Part shown: positions 7,808 through 16,185 of the stretch, one piece after another
How the letters are laid out: every line of letters starts with the position of its first letter
Numbering within the stretch: position 1 is the stretch's first letter
Assembly: GCA_903929765.1 (NCBI GenBank)
Contig: CAIYVX010000040.1
Location: forward strand, 1-47,375
DNA from: an uncultured Planctomycetia bacterium
Lineage (GTDB): Bacteria; Planctomycetota; Phycisphaerae; FEN-1346; JAACEH01
Direction: 5' to 3'
DNA length: 47,375 nt
Notes under the pieces: generated by a model
The model's input: the letters and a program-made list of their open reading frames with translations, nothing else
Databases searched by the model: none
What the model was told of the DNA's origin: nothing
Made by a program: the position numbers and the translations under genes

Positions 7808-10279
7808 ATGGCGAAAGAGGAAACAAAATCAGCGCAGGTCGAAAGCCCCGTGGCGGAACTGCCGCTGCGCCAGCGCCTCAAAGGGCGGTGGCAGATCCCG
7901 CTGCTGACTCTGGGGCTGTTGTCGCTCGTGGCGGCGGTGGCCGTGCTGGTGGCCCGGCCGCGGCAGGAGCGGCTCTCGCCGCAAATCCTGCGGCAACGGG
8001 CCGAGGCGGCGCTCGATGCCAAGGATTATCGCGCCGCCGATGCCGCCGCCGCCCGGTTCCTCCAGGATTATCCGAAGGACGAGGCCGCGGGCCGGATGTA
8101 CGAAATTTGCGGCGATGCCAATTACCAGGGAGCGCTGCTGGTCGAGGACGGGTCGCGGGATTATCTGAAGAAGGCCGAGACGGCCTACGAGGCGGCCAAC
8201 GCCCTGCGGCCGGGCGGGATCGCCTCGCCGCTGATTCTGCTCCAACTGGGCCGCTCCTGGCAACGCCTCGGCGACCCGAAGATGGCCGTCAAGTGCTACA
8301 ACGACGCCCTGACGAATGCACCGGAGGCGGCGGTGGCGATTGAGATTCACCTCGAGAAAGTGAAGTCGTTGCGGGCCGAGACGCCCAAGCCCGACCTGAC
8401 CGGTGCGCTCGGCGAAGTGGCGGCGACCTGGAAGCCCGTGGCCGCGCTGGAAAAGGAACATCCCGGGGCGGAGGCGGCCCAGGTCCGCGAGGACGTGGCC
8501 CTGGTCGAGGCCGACATTCTGAACGAACTGGGCCGCTACGACGTGGCGGAGGAGAAGCTGCGGGCGGAACTCAAAGGCGCCGGCGGCGGTCGGGCCTCGA
8601 AGCGGTTCCTGCTGGCCCTGGCCGATACCCAGCGGCTGGCCGGGCGGCAGACCGTGGCCCTGGACACGCTGGACGGCCTGCGCGAGGTGCGGCCGGAGGT
8701 GGGCGGCCCGGCGACGACGGACCTTGACGCCCAGGCCTTCCTGATGCACGCCCGGGTTTTCTACGGACTGACCAATTACGAGCAGGCCCTCGTCTGGTTC
8801 GAGAAGACGGTGAAAGATTATCCGGGAACGGACGAGGCCCTGGCGGCGCGGCTGGGGCAGGCCGAGACGCTGGTGGCCCAGGGCGAGGTGGCTCGCGCGG
8901 CGGAAAGCTATGAGTCCTACCTGTCGGCGGCGCGCCAGGCCGCGGTCCAGGACCGAAAAAACCGCCCCAGTCATAAAAATGAATTTATCAATCTCGATGC
9001 TTCGCGGCGAGTCCTGCGCGTGGCCTGCGAGGAGAGCGTCCTCCGCCGCCAGTACGAAACGGCCCTCGATTTCGTGATGATTGAAGAGTCGATGTTGCGG
9101 ACGGCGGATCGCGACGTCCTGTCGCGGAAGGCGGCGCTCCTCGGCCAGGTGGCCCAGGCCGCGGCGGCGAAGGCCACGGCCCCGCAGGCCTCCGAGGCCG
9201 AGCGAACCGCCGAGCGGCTGAAGGCCGAACGGGACTGGAACGAAGCCTCCGCCACCTATGTGCGGATGGCCGAGACCTTCGACGCCCGGACGCCCAAGGA
9301 CTATCCGGATGACATGTGGCAGGCCACGCGGTGTCTGCTCCTGGCCGGGACGCACGAAAAAGCCGTGGAACTGCTGGCCCGCTTTGCCCGCGAACAGCCG
9401 CGCGATTGGCGCGTCACCCAGGCCCGCCTCGACCTGGGGCTGCAATACGAGGTCCTGGGCAACTGGAACGAGGCCGTGGCGACGTTCCGCAAGGTCGCCG
9501 AACAGGAGAACAAGACGCCGGCCAGCTACGAGGCGATGTACCACCTGGGTAAGGCCCTGGAACGCCAGGGGCCGGACTTTTACGCCCAGGCCGAAGTGCC
9601 GTTCCGCGACCTGATCGAAAATTCGCCCGGCGTCGACCCGGCGGCGGTCTGGTACCAGAACAGTCTGCTCGAACTGGGCCGGCTGGAGTTTCGCCGTGAG
9701 AAGTTCGACGCGGTCATTCTGCGGATGAATGAATATTTGCAGAGATATCCAAAGTCCTCCGAGCGGCTTTCGGCGGCTTTTCTGGCGGCCTCGGCCACGC
9801 GGCAGTTGGGCCTCCGGGCCTTGGCCAAAAGCGACGCCGCCTCGCGGCCGGCCGAGAAGGACGCCTACCGCGAAATTTACCGCCAGCGCCTGGAGAGCGC
9901 CGCCCGGCAGTTCGAGCGCCTGGCCCCGGAGTACGAATATGCCGCCGGGCGGGAGATGACCCCGCTGGCCGAAAAAGAATACCGCGACGTGCTCTTCGGC
10001 CTGGCCGACAGCCGGTTCGAGCTGGGGCAGTTCGAGGAGGCCGTGCGGACCTACAACCTGATCGTCCACCGCTTCCAGACTTCGCCCTGTGCCATGTCGG
10101 CCTATGTGCAGTTGGCCGCGGCCTACGAAGGGCTGAAGCGCAAGGATCAGGCCTCGGCCGTCTTCGAGCGGGCCAAGTGGACGCTGGAAAAAATTCCCGA
10201 ACAGGACTTCGCCCGCGAACTGGGCGAGCCGAGCAAGGCGTACTGGCAGAATTGGATAAAGTCGATGGAGCAGCAATAG
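7808..10279 (+). CDS. TPR-repeat protein with one N-terminal membrane helix
   Basis: An 823-aa protein. After a polar stretch it has one membrane helix (about 33-55, IPLLTLGLLSLVAAVAVLVA), then an Ala/Glu-rich helical solenoid of tetratricopeptide-like units. Examples are YEQALVWFEKTVKDYPGTDEA, NWNEAVATFRKVAEQ and QFEEAVRTYNLIVHRFQTSP. TPR proteins are usually assembly scaffolds; the single anchor suggests that the bulk lies on one side of the inner membrane. ATG 7808 is preferred; GTG 7790 would add six residues and both have weak ribosome sites. Its stop is 20 bases before the FlgN-like gene, so it may serve flagellar assembly. That role is inferred from context. Confidence 0.75.
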   Translation: MAKEETKSAQVESPVAELPLRQRLKGRWQIPLLTLGLLSLVAAVAVLVARPRQERLSPQILRQRAEAALDAKDYRAADAAAARFLQDYPKDEAAGRMYEICGDANYQGALLVEDGSRDYLKKAETAYEAANALRPGGIASPLILLQLGRSWQRLGDPKMAVKCYNDALTNAPEAAVAIEIHLEKVKSLRAETPKPDLTGALGEVAATWKPVAALEKEHPGAEAAQVREDVALVEADILNELGRYDVAEEKLRAELKGAGGGRASKRFLLALADTQRLAGRQTVALDTLDGLREVRPEVGGPATTDLDAQAFLMHARVFYGLTNYEQALVWFEKTVKDYPGTDEALAARLGQAETLVAQGEVARAAESYESYLSAARQAAVQDRKNRPSHKNEFINLDASRRVLRVACEESVLRRQYETALDFVMIEESMLRTADRDVLSRKAALLGQVAQAAAAKATAPQASEAERTAERLKAERDWNEASATYVRMAETFDARTPKDYPDDMWQATRCLLLAGTHEKAVELLARFAREQPRDWRVTQARLDLGLQYEVLGNWNEAVATFRKVAEQENKTPASYEAMYHLGKALERQGPDFYAQAEVPFRDLIENSPGVDPAAVWYQNSLLELGRLEFRREKFDAVILRMNEYLQRYPKSSERLSAAFLAASATRQLGLRALAKSDAASRPAEKDAYREIYRQRLESAARQFERLAPEYEYAAGREMTPLAEKEYRDVLFGLADSRFELGQFEEAVRTYNLIVHRFQTSPCAMSAYVQLAAAYEGLKRKDQASAVFERAKWTLEKIPEQDFARELGEPSKAYWQNWIKSMEQQ

Positions 10280-10299
10280 TCGATGCGAGGGCGGGTGCG

Positions 10300-10767
10300 A
10301 TGAACGAACTGGACGGAACGGGCGTTCTGGCGGCCTTGAAGGAAGAGGCGGCCGCTTGCGGCGAACTCGCCGGCCTGCGGGCCGAGCAGCGCCGGTTGAT
10401 CGAGACCTGCGGGCCGGAATCGCTGGAAACGCTTCTGGAAGTTTTGGCTCGCAAGGAAAAGGCCCTGGCTCGGATCGCTCGGGCCGAGGAACGGATTCGC
10501 CCGCTGCGGGCCATGTGGGAAACTCGCAAAATGGCTCTGGCCGCCTCGCAACGCGTGGCCATCGGCGACGCCTTCGTGGAAGTGCGGCAGTTGCTGGAAA
10601 AACTGATTGCCGCCGAGACCGAGGACGCCGAGGCCCTGGCCGCGAAGAAAAAGGCGACCGAGGGCCGCATCGAAACTTTCGGCCGCCGCCGGCAACTCAA
10701 CGCCGTCTACGGGCGGGCCGCGCCGGGACCGGTCGAAGGCCGGATGATGGACCGGCGGGACGTTTGA
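10300..10767 (+). CDS. flgN: FlgN-like flagellar export chaperone
   Basis: A 155-aa all-helical protein with FlgN features: an N-terminal coiled coil, the segment LLEVLARKEKALARIARAEE and a C-terminal LNAVYGRA resembling the Y-G ending common in FlgN. FlgN binds the hook-filament junction proteins FlgK and FlgL and keeps them export-ready; those partners are not in this window. ATG 10300 follows GAGGGCGGG; a longer frame from 10177 overlaps the TPR gene and is rejected. The call rests on helical pattern, length and position rather than a strong motif. Confidence 0.6.
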   Translation: MNELDGTGVLAALKEEAAACGELAGLRAEQRRLIETCGPESLETLLEVLARKEKALARIARAEERIRPLRAMWETRKMALAASQRVAIGDAFVEVRQLLEKLIAAETEDAEALAAKKKATEGRIETFGRRRQLNAVYGRAAPGPVEGRMMDRRDV

Positions 10768-10831
10768 GATGTAACGGCCGCCCTGGGCAGGCGGTCGGGT
10801 CGTGCAGCCGGCGGAGTCGGCTTGGTGAAAG

Positions 10832-11743
10832 GTGGATGAAGTGGGCGACAAGAACGCAAACGCAGTGGCGGAGAGGCCGGCGGCGGAGCAGCTTTCCCGC
10901 GACGAGCTTCTGGGCGTCCTCGTTCGCTATAACGAGGCGACCGAGCGGCTGCGCGCCAGCCACGAGTTGCTCCAGCGCGAGGTTGGGCGGCTCACGGCCG
11001 AACTGGAGCAGAAGAACCGCGAGTTGGAGCGGCGCGAGCGCCTGGCCCTGCTCGGCGAGATGGCCGCCGGCGTGGCCCACGAAATTCGCAATCCCCTCGG
11101 TGGCATCTCACTTTACGCAGACATTCTGGCGCAGGATTTAGGCGGCGGGCGGACAGGGCAGAGCCCTGTCCCTACGAACGGCAACAGCCAGCCCGCCGAA
11201 ATCGTCGCCCGCATCCAGGGCGGCATTCGGATCCTCAATCGCATCGTCGAAGATATGTTGCTCTTTGCCCGCGATCTGCGGATGGACGTCCAGGCCCACC
11301 GGCTGATGGACCTGGTCGGCGGGGCGCTCGATCTGGCCGGGCACGAAGTCGCCTCCAGCGGCCTCCGCGTGGTGCTGGACGAAACCGGGCTGGCGACGGC
11401 CGTGGCGGCCGACGGGTCGCTGGTGACGCGGGCTTTGGTGAACCTCATCTTGAATGCCGCCCAGGCGGGCCAGGGGCGGACCGAAGCGGCCCTGCGGATC
11501 ACCGCCGGCCAGACGCCGGAAGGCTGGGTCCGGGTGGTGCTGGAAGATTCCTGCGGCGGCATCGCCGCCGAAGATTTGGCCAAAATTTTCAATCCATTTT
11601 TCACGCGGCGCGAGCAGGGCACCGGGCTGGGGCTGGCCATTGTCCATCGGACCATCGAGGCTCACGGCGGGCGAATCACGGCGGCGAATAACCAGGTCGG
11701 CGGGGCGACGTTCGAGTTCACCCTGCCGCAGGCGGAGGTCTGA
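10832..11743 (+). CDS. Soluble sensor histidine kinase (NtrB/FlgS-like)
   Basis: A 303-aa kinase without membrane segments. Residues about 20-70 form a coiled coil (LLQREVGRLTAELEQKNREL). The DHp domain has LGEMAAGVAHEIRNPLGG with phospho-acceptor His83, and the HATPase domain has N-box NLILNAAQAG and G-box GTGLGLAIV. It probably phosphorylates the sigma-54 regulator encoded 1 bp downstream. Between the two DHp helices lies GGGRTGQSPVPT (104-115), encoded by a palindromic repeat. GTG 10832 is assumed; GTG 10841, preceded by AGGTGGA, is equally possible. By analogy with FlgS/FlrB it would sense a stage of flagellar assembly from the cytoplasm. Confidence 0.88.
   Translation: MDEVGDKNANAVAERPAAEQLSRDELLGVLVRYNEATERLRASHELLQREVGRLTAELEQKNRELERRERLALLGEMAAGVAHEIRNPLGGISLYADILAQDLGGGRTGQSPVPTNGNSQPAEIVARIQGGIRILNRIVEDMLLFARDLRMDVQAHRLMDLVGGALDLAGHEVASSGLRVVLDETGLATAVAADGSLVTRALVNLILNAAQAGQGRTEAALRITAGQTPEGWVRVVLEDSCGGIAAEDLAKIFNPFFTRREQGTGLGLAIVHRTIEAHGGRITAANNQVGGATFEFTLPQAEV
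11150..11173 (+). repeat. Palindromic repeat inside the histidine kinase gene
   Basis: GGACAGGGC (11151-11159) and GCCCTGTCC (11163-11171) form a perfect 9-bp stem with a 3-base loop. It is read in frame as RTGQSPVP and resembles the family III CACGGGC/GCCCGTG hairpins in build but not in arm sequence. Confidence 0.75.
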
Positions 11744-11744
11744 C

Positions 11745-13145
11745 ATGGCACGGATTCTGGTGGTCGACGACAAAGATCTGATGCGCGAAAGCATGGATCT
11801 GACGCTGCGCCGAGCCGGGCACGAGGTCCAGACGGCCTCCGACGGCAGCGCCGCTCTGGCGGCCCTGGGGCGCGAGCGGTTCGACCTGGTCGTGACGGAT
11901 TTGAAGATGCCCAAGACCGACGGCGTGACGCTCCTGGAGCAGGTCAAGGCGCGGCGGCCGGACGTGGAAGTGGTCCTGGTGACCGCCTTCGGGACTATCG
12001 ACGTGGCCGTGCGGGCGATGAAGTTCGGGGCCTTCGATTTCCTCCAGAAGCCGTTCAAGGCCGAGGAGTTGACGGCCGTGGTGGACCGGGCGTTGGAACA
12101 CCGGCAACTGCGGAGCGAGAACGAAGCCCTGCGTGCGGCGGCCAAAGGCAACGGTCCGGCGGAACTGATCGGCGCCAGCGCCGCGACCGAAGAAATTCGC
12201 CGCCAGATCGCCCAGGTGGCGCCGAGCGCTGCGACGGTCCTGATTCACGGCGAGAGCGGCGCGGGCAAGGAAGTCGTCGCCCGCCTGATTCACGCCGGCG
12301 GGTCGCGGGCGGCGCGACCGATGCTTTGCCTGAACTGCGCCGCCCTGAGCGCGGGGCTGCTCGAGAGCGAACTTTTCGGCCACGAGCGCGGGGCCTTCAC
12401 CGGCGCCGACAAGTTGCGAAAGGGCCGGTTCGAGTTGGCCGACGGCGGGACGCTGCTCCTCGACGAAGTGAGCGAAATTGAGCCGCGACTTCAGGCCAAG
12501 TTGCTGCGGGTACTCGAGGCGCAGGAGTTCGAGCGGGTCGGCAGCAGCGAGACGATTCGCGTGGACGTGCGGGTGCTGGCGACGACGAACCGCCGGCTCG
12601 GCGAGGCCGTGGCCAAGGGCGAATTCCGCGAGGACTTGTACTACCGGTTGAACGTGGTGCCGATTCATGTGCCGCCGCTGCGGGAACGTCCCGAGGATAT
12701 CCGCGTGCTGGCCGACCATTTCTTGGGACGCTACGGGCGGCGCGAGGGCCGGACGCGGCCGGAGTTCGCCCCGGAGTGCCTCGAACTTCTGATGAGCTAC
12801 GACTGGCCCGGCAACGTGCGGGAACTGGAGCACCTGGTTGAGCGGGCCTGCGTGATGGGCCTGGGGCCGCGCATCGCGGCGGAAGACCTGCGGCCGTGGC
12901 TGTCGCGGCGGCGGTTGGATTCGGACGGCCCGCGTCTGGCTGCAGGAACGGCGCTGGAGACGGTCGAGCGGGAGATGATCGAGGCCACGCTGCGAAAATT
13001 CGGCGGCCATCGGGTCCGGACGGCGACGGCGCTGGGCATCTCGGTGCGGACGCTGGGCATGAAAGTCAAGGCCTATGGGCTGGCCGATGCGGGCCGGACG
13101 GCGGAGATGTCGGACCGGCAGAAAATGCCGGTCGGGGCGCAATAA
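11745..13145 (+). CDS. Sigma-54-dependent response regulator (NtrC/FlrC-like)
   Basis: A 466-aa activator with three domains. The receiver (1-120) has the acidic pair near D8/D9, phospho-acceptor Asp52 in VVTDLKMP, and conserved T and K. The AAA+ domain (about 140-375) has Walker A GESGAGKE, the sigma-54-contacting GAFTGA loop and Walker B GTLLLDE. A Fis-type HTH lies at the C-terminus ([22 protein letters not shown]). Phosphorylated by the upstream kinase, it should activate sigma-54 promoters; the best one in view is just downstream, before flgB. The start ATG 11745 lies one base after the kinase stop codon. Confidence 0.92.
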   Translation: MARILVVDDKDLMRESMDLTLRRAGHEVQTASDGSAALAALGRERFDLVVTDLKMPKTDGVTLLEQVKARRPDVEVVLVTAFGTIDVAVRAMKFGAFDFLQKPFKAEELTAVVDRALEHRQLRSENEALRAAAKGNGPAELIGASAATEEIRRQIAQVAPSAATVLIHGESGAGKEVVARLIHAGGSRAARPMLCLNCAALSAGLLESELFGHERGAFTGADKLRKGRFELADGGTLLLDEVSEIEPRLQAKLLRVLEAQEFERVGSSETIRVDVRVLATTNRRLGEAVAKGEFREDLYYRLNVVPIHVPPLRERPEDIRVLADHFLGRYGRREGRTRPEFAPECLELLMSYDWPGNVRELEHLVERACVMGLGPRIAAEDLRPWLSRRRLDSDGPRLAAGTALETVEREMIEATLRKFGGHRVRTATALGISVRTLGMKVKAYGLADAGRTAEMSDRQKMPVGAQ

Positions 13146-13264
13146 ACGCCGGTGCCGGCGAGGAATTAGCCCGGTCAGTTCAGCCGGCCGGGCCACATAA
13201 GGCGGATTGTAAGGCGGGATGGGAAAAGGAGTTAGGCGTCGCAAGGGTCGTCTGGTGTGGCCGG

Positions 13265-13280
13265 TTGGTACGGAAGTTGC
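13265..13280 (+). promoter_or_regulatory. Sigma-54 (-24/-12) promoter of the flgB operon
   Basis: TTGGTACGGAAGTTGC has GG at 13267-13268 and GC at 13279-13280 separated by exactly ten bases, matching TTGGCACG-N4-TTGC with one change. Transcription would start near 13292, giving a 31-nt leader with GAGG (13311-13314) before ATG 13323. Its place after a GAFTGA regulator strongly supports it. Confidence 0.82.
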
Positions 13281-13322
13281 GAAAAGGCTACCCGAGGTAG
13301 TGCGTAAAACGAGGTATCGGCG

Positions 13323-13757
13323 ATGGCGAACTGGATGGACGGAATTTTTTCGCGGGGCGGACCGGCGGTGGCCGAGAAGGTCGCGGCCTTCGCCGAGGCT
13401 CGCAACGCCGTCCTGGCCGACAACATCGCCAACATCAACACGATGGGCTACAAGACGAAGGATCTCTCCGTGGCCGAGTTTCAGCAGACGCTCGCGGCCG
13501 CCATTGACGAGAGCGAGCAGACGGGCGAGCCGCTGAAGTTGAAGTCCACGCGGCACATTCAGGTCGACGATTCCGGGACCGTAAGCTTCGAGCCGGTCGA
13601 GACGCAGGACAACATCCTCTTTCACGACCGCGGCGACCGGAGCATCGAAAAAGAAATGAGCGAACTGGCCAAGAACCAGATGCTTTACCAGGTGGCGATT
13701 GCGGTGCTGCGGAAACAAAACGAGACGCTGTCAGCGGCGATTGCGGAACACCTGTAA
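13323..13757 (+). CDS. flgB: Flagellar proximal rod protein FlgB
   Basis: A 144-aa rod subunit. The N-terminal motif ARNAVLADNIANINTMGYKTKDL is the flagellar rod/hook signature (N-x-A-N-x-x-T-x-G-(F/Y)-K), and the C-terminal helix NQMLYQVAIAVLRKQNETLSAAI pairs with it in the assembled rod. It is exported by the flagellar type III apparatus and, with FlgC and FliE, joins the MS ring to the distal rod. It is the first gene after the sigma-54 promoter, with flgC and fliE following in the usual order. The length is normal. Confidence 0.93.
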   Translation: MANWMDGIFSRGGPAVAEKVAAFAEARNAVLADNIANINTMGYKTKDLSVAEFQQTLAAAIDESEQTGEPLKLKSTRHIQVDDSGTVSFEPVETQDNILFHDRGDRSIEKEMSELAKNQMLYQVAIAVLRKQNETLSAAIAEHL

Positions 13758-13777
13758 CAGCGGCGCGGAGGTAAGCG

Positions 13778-14179
13778 ATGTTCGGAACGTTTGATATTTC
13801 CACGAGCGGGATGATGGCCCAGCGGGTGCGGCTGACGGCCATTGCCTCGAACCTGGCCAATCTCAATACGACGGAAAACGCCGCCGGCCAGCCCTCGCCG
13901 TACCAGCGGGAAATGGTTTTGATGGCCGCCGGGGCCGACGGCAAAGGTACGCCGGGCGTGCGGGTGACGAACGTGGTGAAGGATCCCAGTCCGCCGCGGC
14001 TGGTTTACGATCCGACGCATCCCGACGCCGGGACGGACGGCTATGTGAAGTATCCGAACGTGGACCAGGCGACCGAGATGGTCGATGCGATTGACGCGAC
14101 GCGGGCCTTCCAGGCCAACGTCACGGCGTTCGAGTCGACGAAGTCGATTATGGCGAGCAGCCTGAGGATTCTGGCGTAG
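13778..14179 (+). CDS. flgC: Flagellar proximal rod protein FlgC
   Basis: A 133-aa rod subunit. It begins FGTFDISTSGMMAQRVRLTA and carries the rod motif IASNLANLNTT. The C-terminal part YPNVDQATEMVDAIDATRAFQANVTAF is the diagnostic FlgC/FlgG-type ending. It lies 20 bases after flgB with a GGAGG just before the start. The length (about 134-150 in the family) is normal. Confidence 0.94.
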   Translation: MFGTFDISTSGMMAQRVRLTAIASNLANLNTTENAAGQPSPYQREMVLMAAGADGKGTPGVRVTNVVKDPSPPRLVYDPTHPDAGTDGYVKYPNVDQATEMVDAIDATRAFQANVTAFESTKSIMASSLRILA

Positions 14180-14244
14180 ACGGCGCGAGGCCGCCGGCGG
14201 CGCGGAGCGCTGCGGACGGCCGGTAGGAACAAGGAAGTCGAGCG

Positions 14245-14562
14245 ATGGCCAACGATATCAGCGGAAATCTTCCGATCTCCCCGGGACCGATCACGCCGGG
14301 GCGGCTTCAGCCCCCGGCCGTCCAGCCGACGACGGAAGAAGGCGGGTCGTTCAAGGATCTGCTCGTGAAGAGCCTGGACCAGGTCAACGCCATGCAGCAG
14401 AACGCCGACACGGCCTTCCAGAAGTTGGCCACCGGTCAGACCGACAACGTGACGGAAGTTTTGAACGCGGTGAACAAGGCCGACTTGGCCTTCAAGCTGC
14501 TGATGCAGATCAGGAACCAGTTGGTCGAGGCGTACTCCGAAGTAGAAAAGATGAATATCTAG
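14245..14562 (+). CDS. fliE: Flagellar hook-basal body protein FliE
   Basis: A 105-aa protein that links the MS ring to the rod and is the first substrate of the export gate. SFKDLLVKSLDQVNAMQQNA and the C-terminal VNKADLAFKLLMQIRNQLVEAY are characteristic. The N-terminal 35 residues are Pro-rich and disordered, also typical. It starts after AAGGAAG, 65 bases after flgC, and is followed 19 bases later by fliF. Confidence 0.94.
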   Translation: MANDISGNLPISPGPITPGRLQPPAVQPTTEEGGSFKDLLVKSLDQVNAMQQNADTAFQKLATGQTDNVTEVLNAVNKADLAFKLLMQIRNQLVEAYSEVEKMNI

Positions 14563-14581
14563 GTCGAGCTAGGGGCGAACT

Positions 14582-16180
14582 ATGGAGTTCCTGCAAGCGA
14601 AACTCGGGCAGTTGCGGACGACGCTGGAAGGGATGAGCGGCAGCGGGCGGCTGGCCCTGGCCATGGCCGCGCTGCTGGTCGTGGCCCTGCTGGTCATCGT
14701 CTCGCACAACGTCGGTGAGCCGGAACTGGTGGCCCTGCCCACCAGCGGCGGACCGGCGGAACTGACGCGGGCCGCCGGCGCCCTGACCGGCGCGGGCATC
14801 AAGAACGAAGTGCGTGGCAATCAGATTTTCGTCAGCCCGGACCGCGTGCGGGCTGGGCTGGAGATTCTGGTGAAGTCCGACGCCGTGCCGGAAAGCGGCG
14901 TGAACTTCGCCGAGTTGATCAAGGATTCCAGCCCCTGGTCGACCGATCAGGAGCAGCAGAAGAAATGGAATTTTGCTTTGAAGGGCGAACTGGAAAGCCT
15001 GATCCGGGCCATGCCGGGCATCGGCCATGCTTCGGTGAACATCAATTACGGCACCGGCGGGACGCTCCGGCGGGTGCCGGAAGGGGCCTCGGCCTCGGTC
15101 GCCGTGAAGACGGGCAAGGGTTCGCCGCTGACGCGGGAGACGGCCCGCTCCATCGCCCTGCTCGTGGCCGGGGCCGTCAACGGGCTTTCCATCGACAAGA
15201 TCAACGTCATCGACCAGACCACGGGCAAGTCGCTCACCGTGCAGTCCGACGACGGGGCCGGCGACTATGTGCCGCTGGTTACCCAGTACGAAAACTATTT
15301 CGATCAGCGCCTGCGGGATCATTTCAGCTATATCCACAACGCCATGATTACGGTGCATTGCGTGCCGAATCTGGAGAAGACCGCCGAGACGAGCCACAAG
15401 GTCGATCCGAAGGAAGTGATCAACGGCGAAACCCAGGAGCGGACCCTGACTTCGACGGGGGCCGGGTCGGGTAGCGGGCCGGTGGGCGTGACCCCGAACG
15501 TTGGGACGCCCGTGGCCGGCAGCGGGGCCTCGGCCTCGGGGGAATCGAGCACCGATGAGAAGAACGGCCACCCCGTGGCCTGGTCGTGGAAGCAGACCGC
15601 CACCGAAAAGGGCCGCGGCGAAGTCAAGGAAATGACCGTTTCGATCAACGTGCCGCGCAGCTACTTCGAGAGCATCGAACGGTCGAAGGCGGGCGACGCC
15701 GGCGCGAAGATCGACGAGGCCAAGCTCCAGACGACCATGACCGCCGAGATGGCCAAGATCGCCGATCAGGCCAAGACGATGATCGGCGCCAAGGACGACA
15801 CCTCGGTCAAGGTGAGCTGGTTCTACGACCTCAAGGACGACAAGGTCGAGGAGACCGGGTCGTCATTCAAGGACGGCCTGCTGGCCTCGCTCTCCGGTTG
15901 GGGTCCGTCGGCCGGGCTGGGCCTCCTGGCCCTGCTGGCCCTGGGCCTGGTCTGGAACGTGGTGAAGAAGATTCAGCCGGTGGCGGCGCCGCCGGAGACG
16001 GTGACCGTGGCCTCGGAGAACATGACCGAAGGTCTGACCCTGGACAGCATCCTCGAGGGCGTCGAACTCGAAGCCGACACCATCCGGGCCAGCAAGATGC
16101 AGGAACAGATTGCCAGCATGGTCAAAGAAGACCCCGAGAGCGTGGCCAACCTGGTTAAGCGGTGGATCGTACAGGAGTGA
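14582..16180 (+). CDS. fliF: Flagellar MS-ring protein FliF
   Basis: A 532-aa ring-forming inner-membrane protein. The first membrane helix is at about 21-42 (RLALAMAALLVVALLVIV). YscJ/FliF ring-building motifs follow (GVNFAELIKDSSPWSTDQEQQ). The central periplasmic part has a Gly/Ser/Ala-rich loop (about 295-325), and the second membrane helix is near 441-460. The C-terminal cytoplasmic tail (AGLTLDS-like to WIVQE) is where FliG docks. The length is near the family norm (520-570). The 3' end overlaps the fliG reading frame, consistent with coupled translation. Confidence 0.95.
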   Translation: MEFLQAKLGQLRTTLEGMSGSGRLALAMAALLVVALLVIVSHNVGEPELVALPTSGGPAELTRAAGALTGAGIKNEVRGNQIFVSPDRVRAGLEILVKSDAVPESGVNFAELIKDSSPWSTDQEQQKKWNFALKGELESLIRAMPGIGHASVNINYGTGGTLRRVPEGASASVAVKTGKGSPLTRETARSIALLVAGAVNGLSIDKINVIDQTTGKSLTVQSDDGAGDYVPLVTQYENYFDQRLRDHFSYIHNAMITVHCVPNLEKTAETSHKVDPKEVINGETQERTLTSTGAGSGSGPVGVTPNVGTPVAGSGASASGESSTDEKNGHPVAWSWKQTATEKGRGEVKEMTVSINVPRSYFESIERSKAGDAGAKIDEAKLQTTMTAEMAKIADQAKTMIGAKDDTSVKVSWFYDLKDDKVEETGSSFKDGLLASLSGWGPSAGLGLLALLALGLVWNVVKKIQPVAAPPETVTVASENMTEGLTLDSILEGVELEADTIRASKMQEQIASMVKEDPESVANLVKRWIVQE

Positions 16181-16185
16181 CGGCG

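Noticed and set aside
7829-10276. 815-aa - strand frame opposite the TPR gene
   Set aside because: Shadow frame; the + strand has TPR units and a membrane anchor, this one has no recognisable motif.
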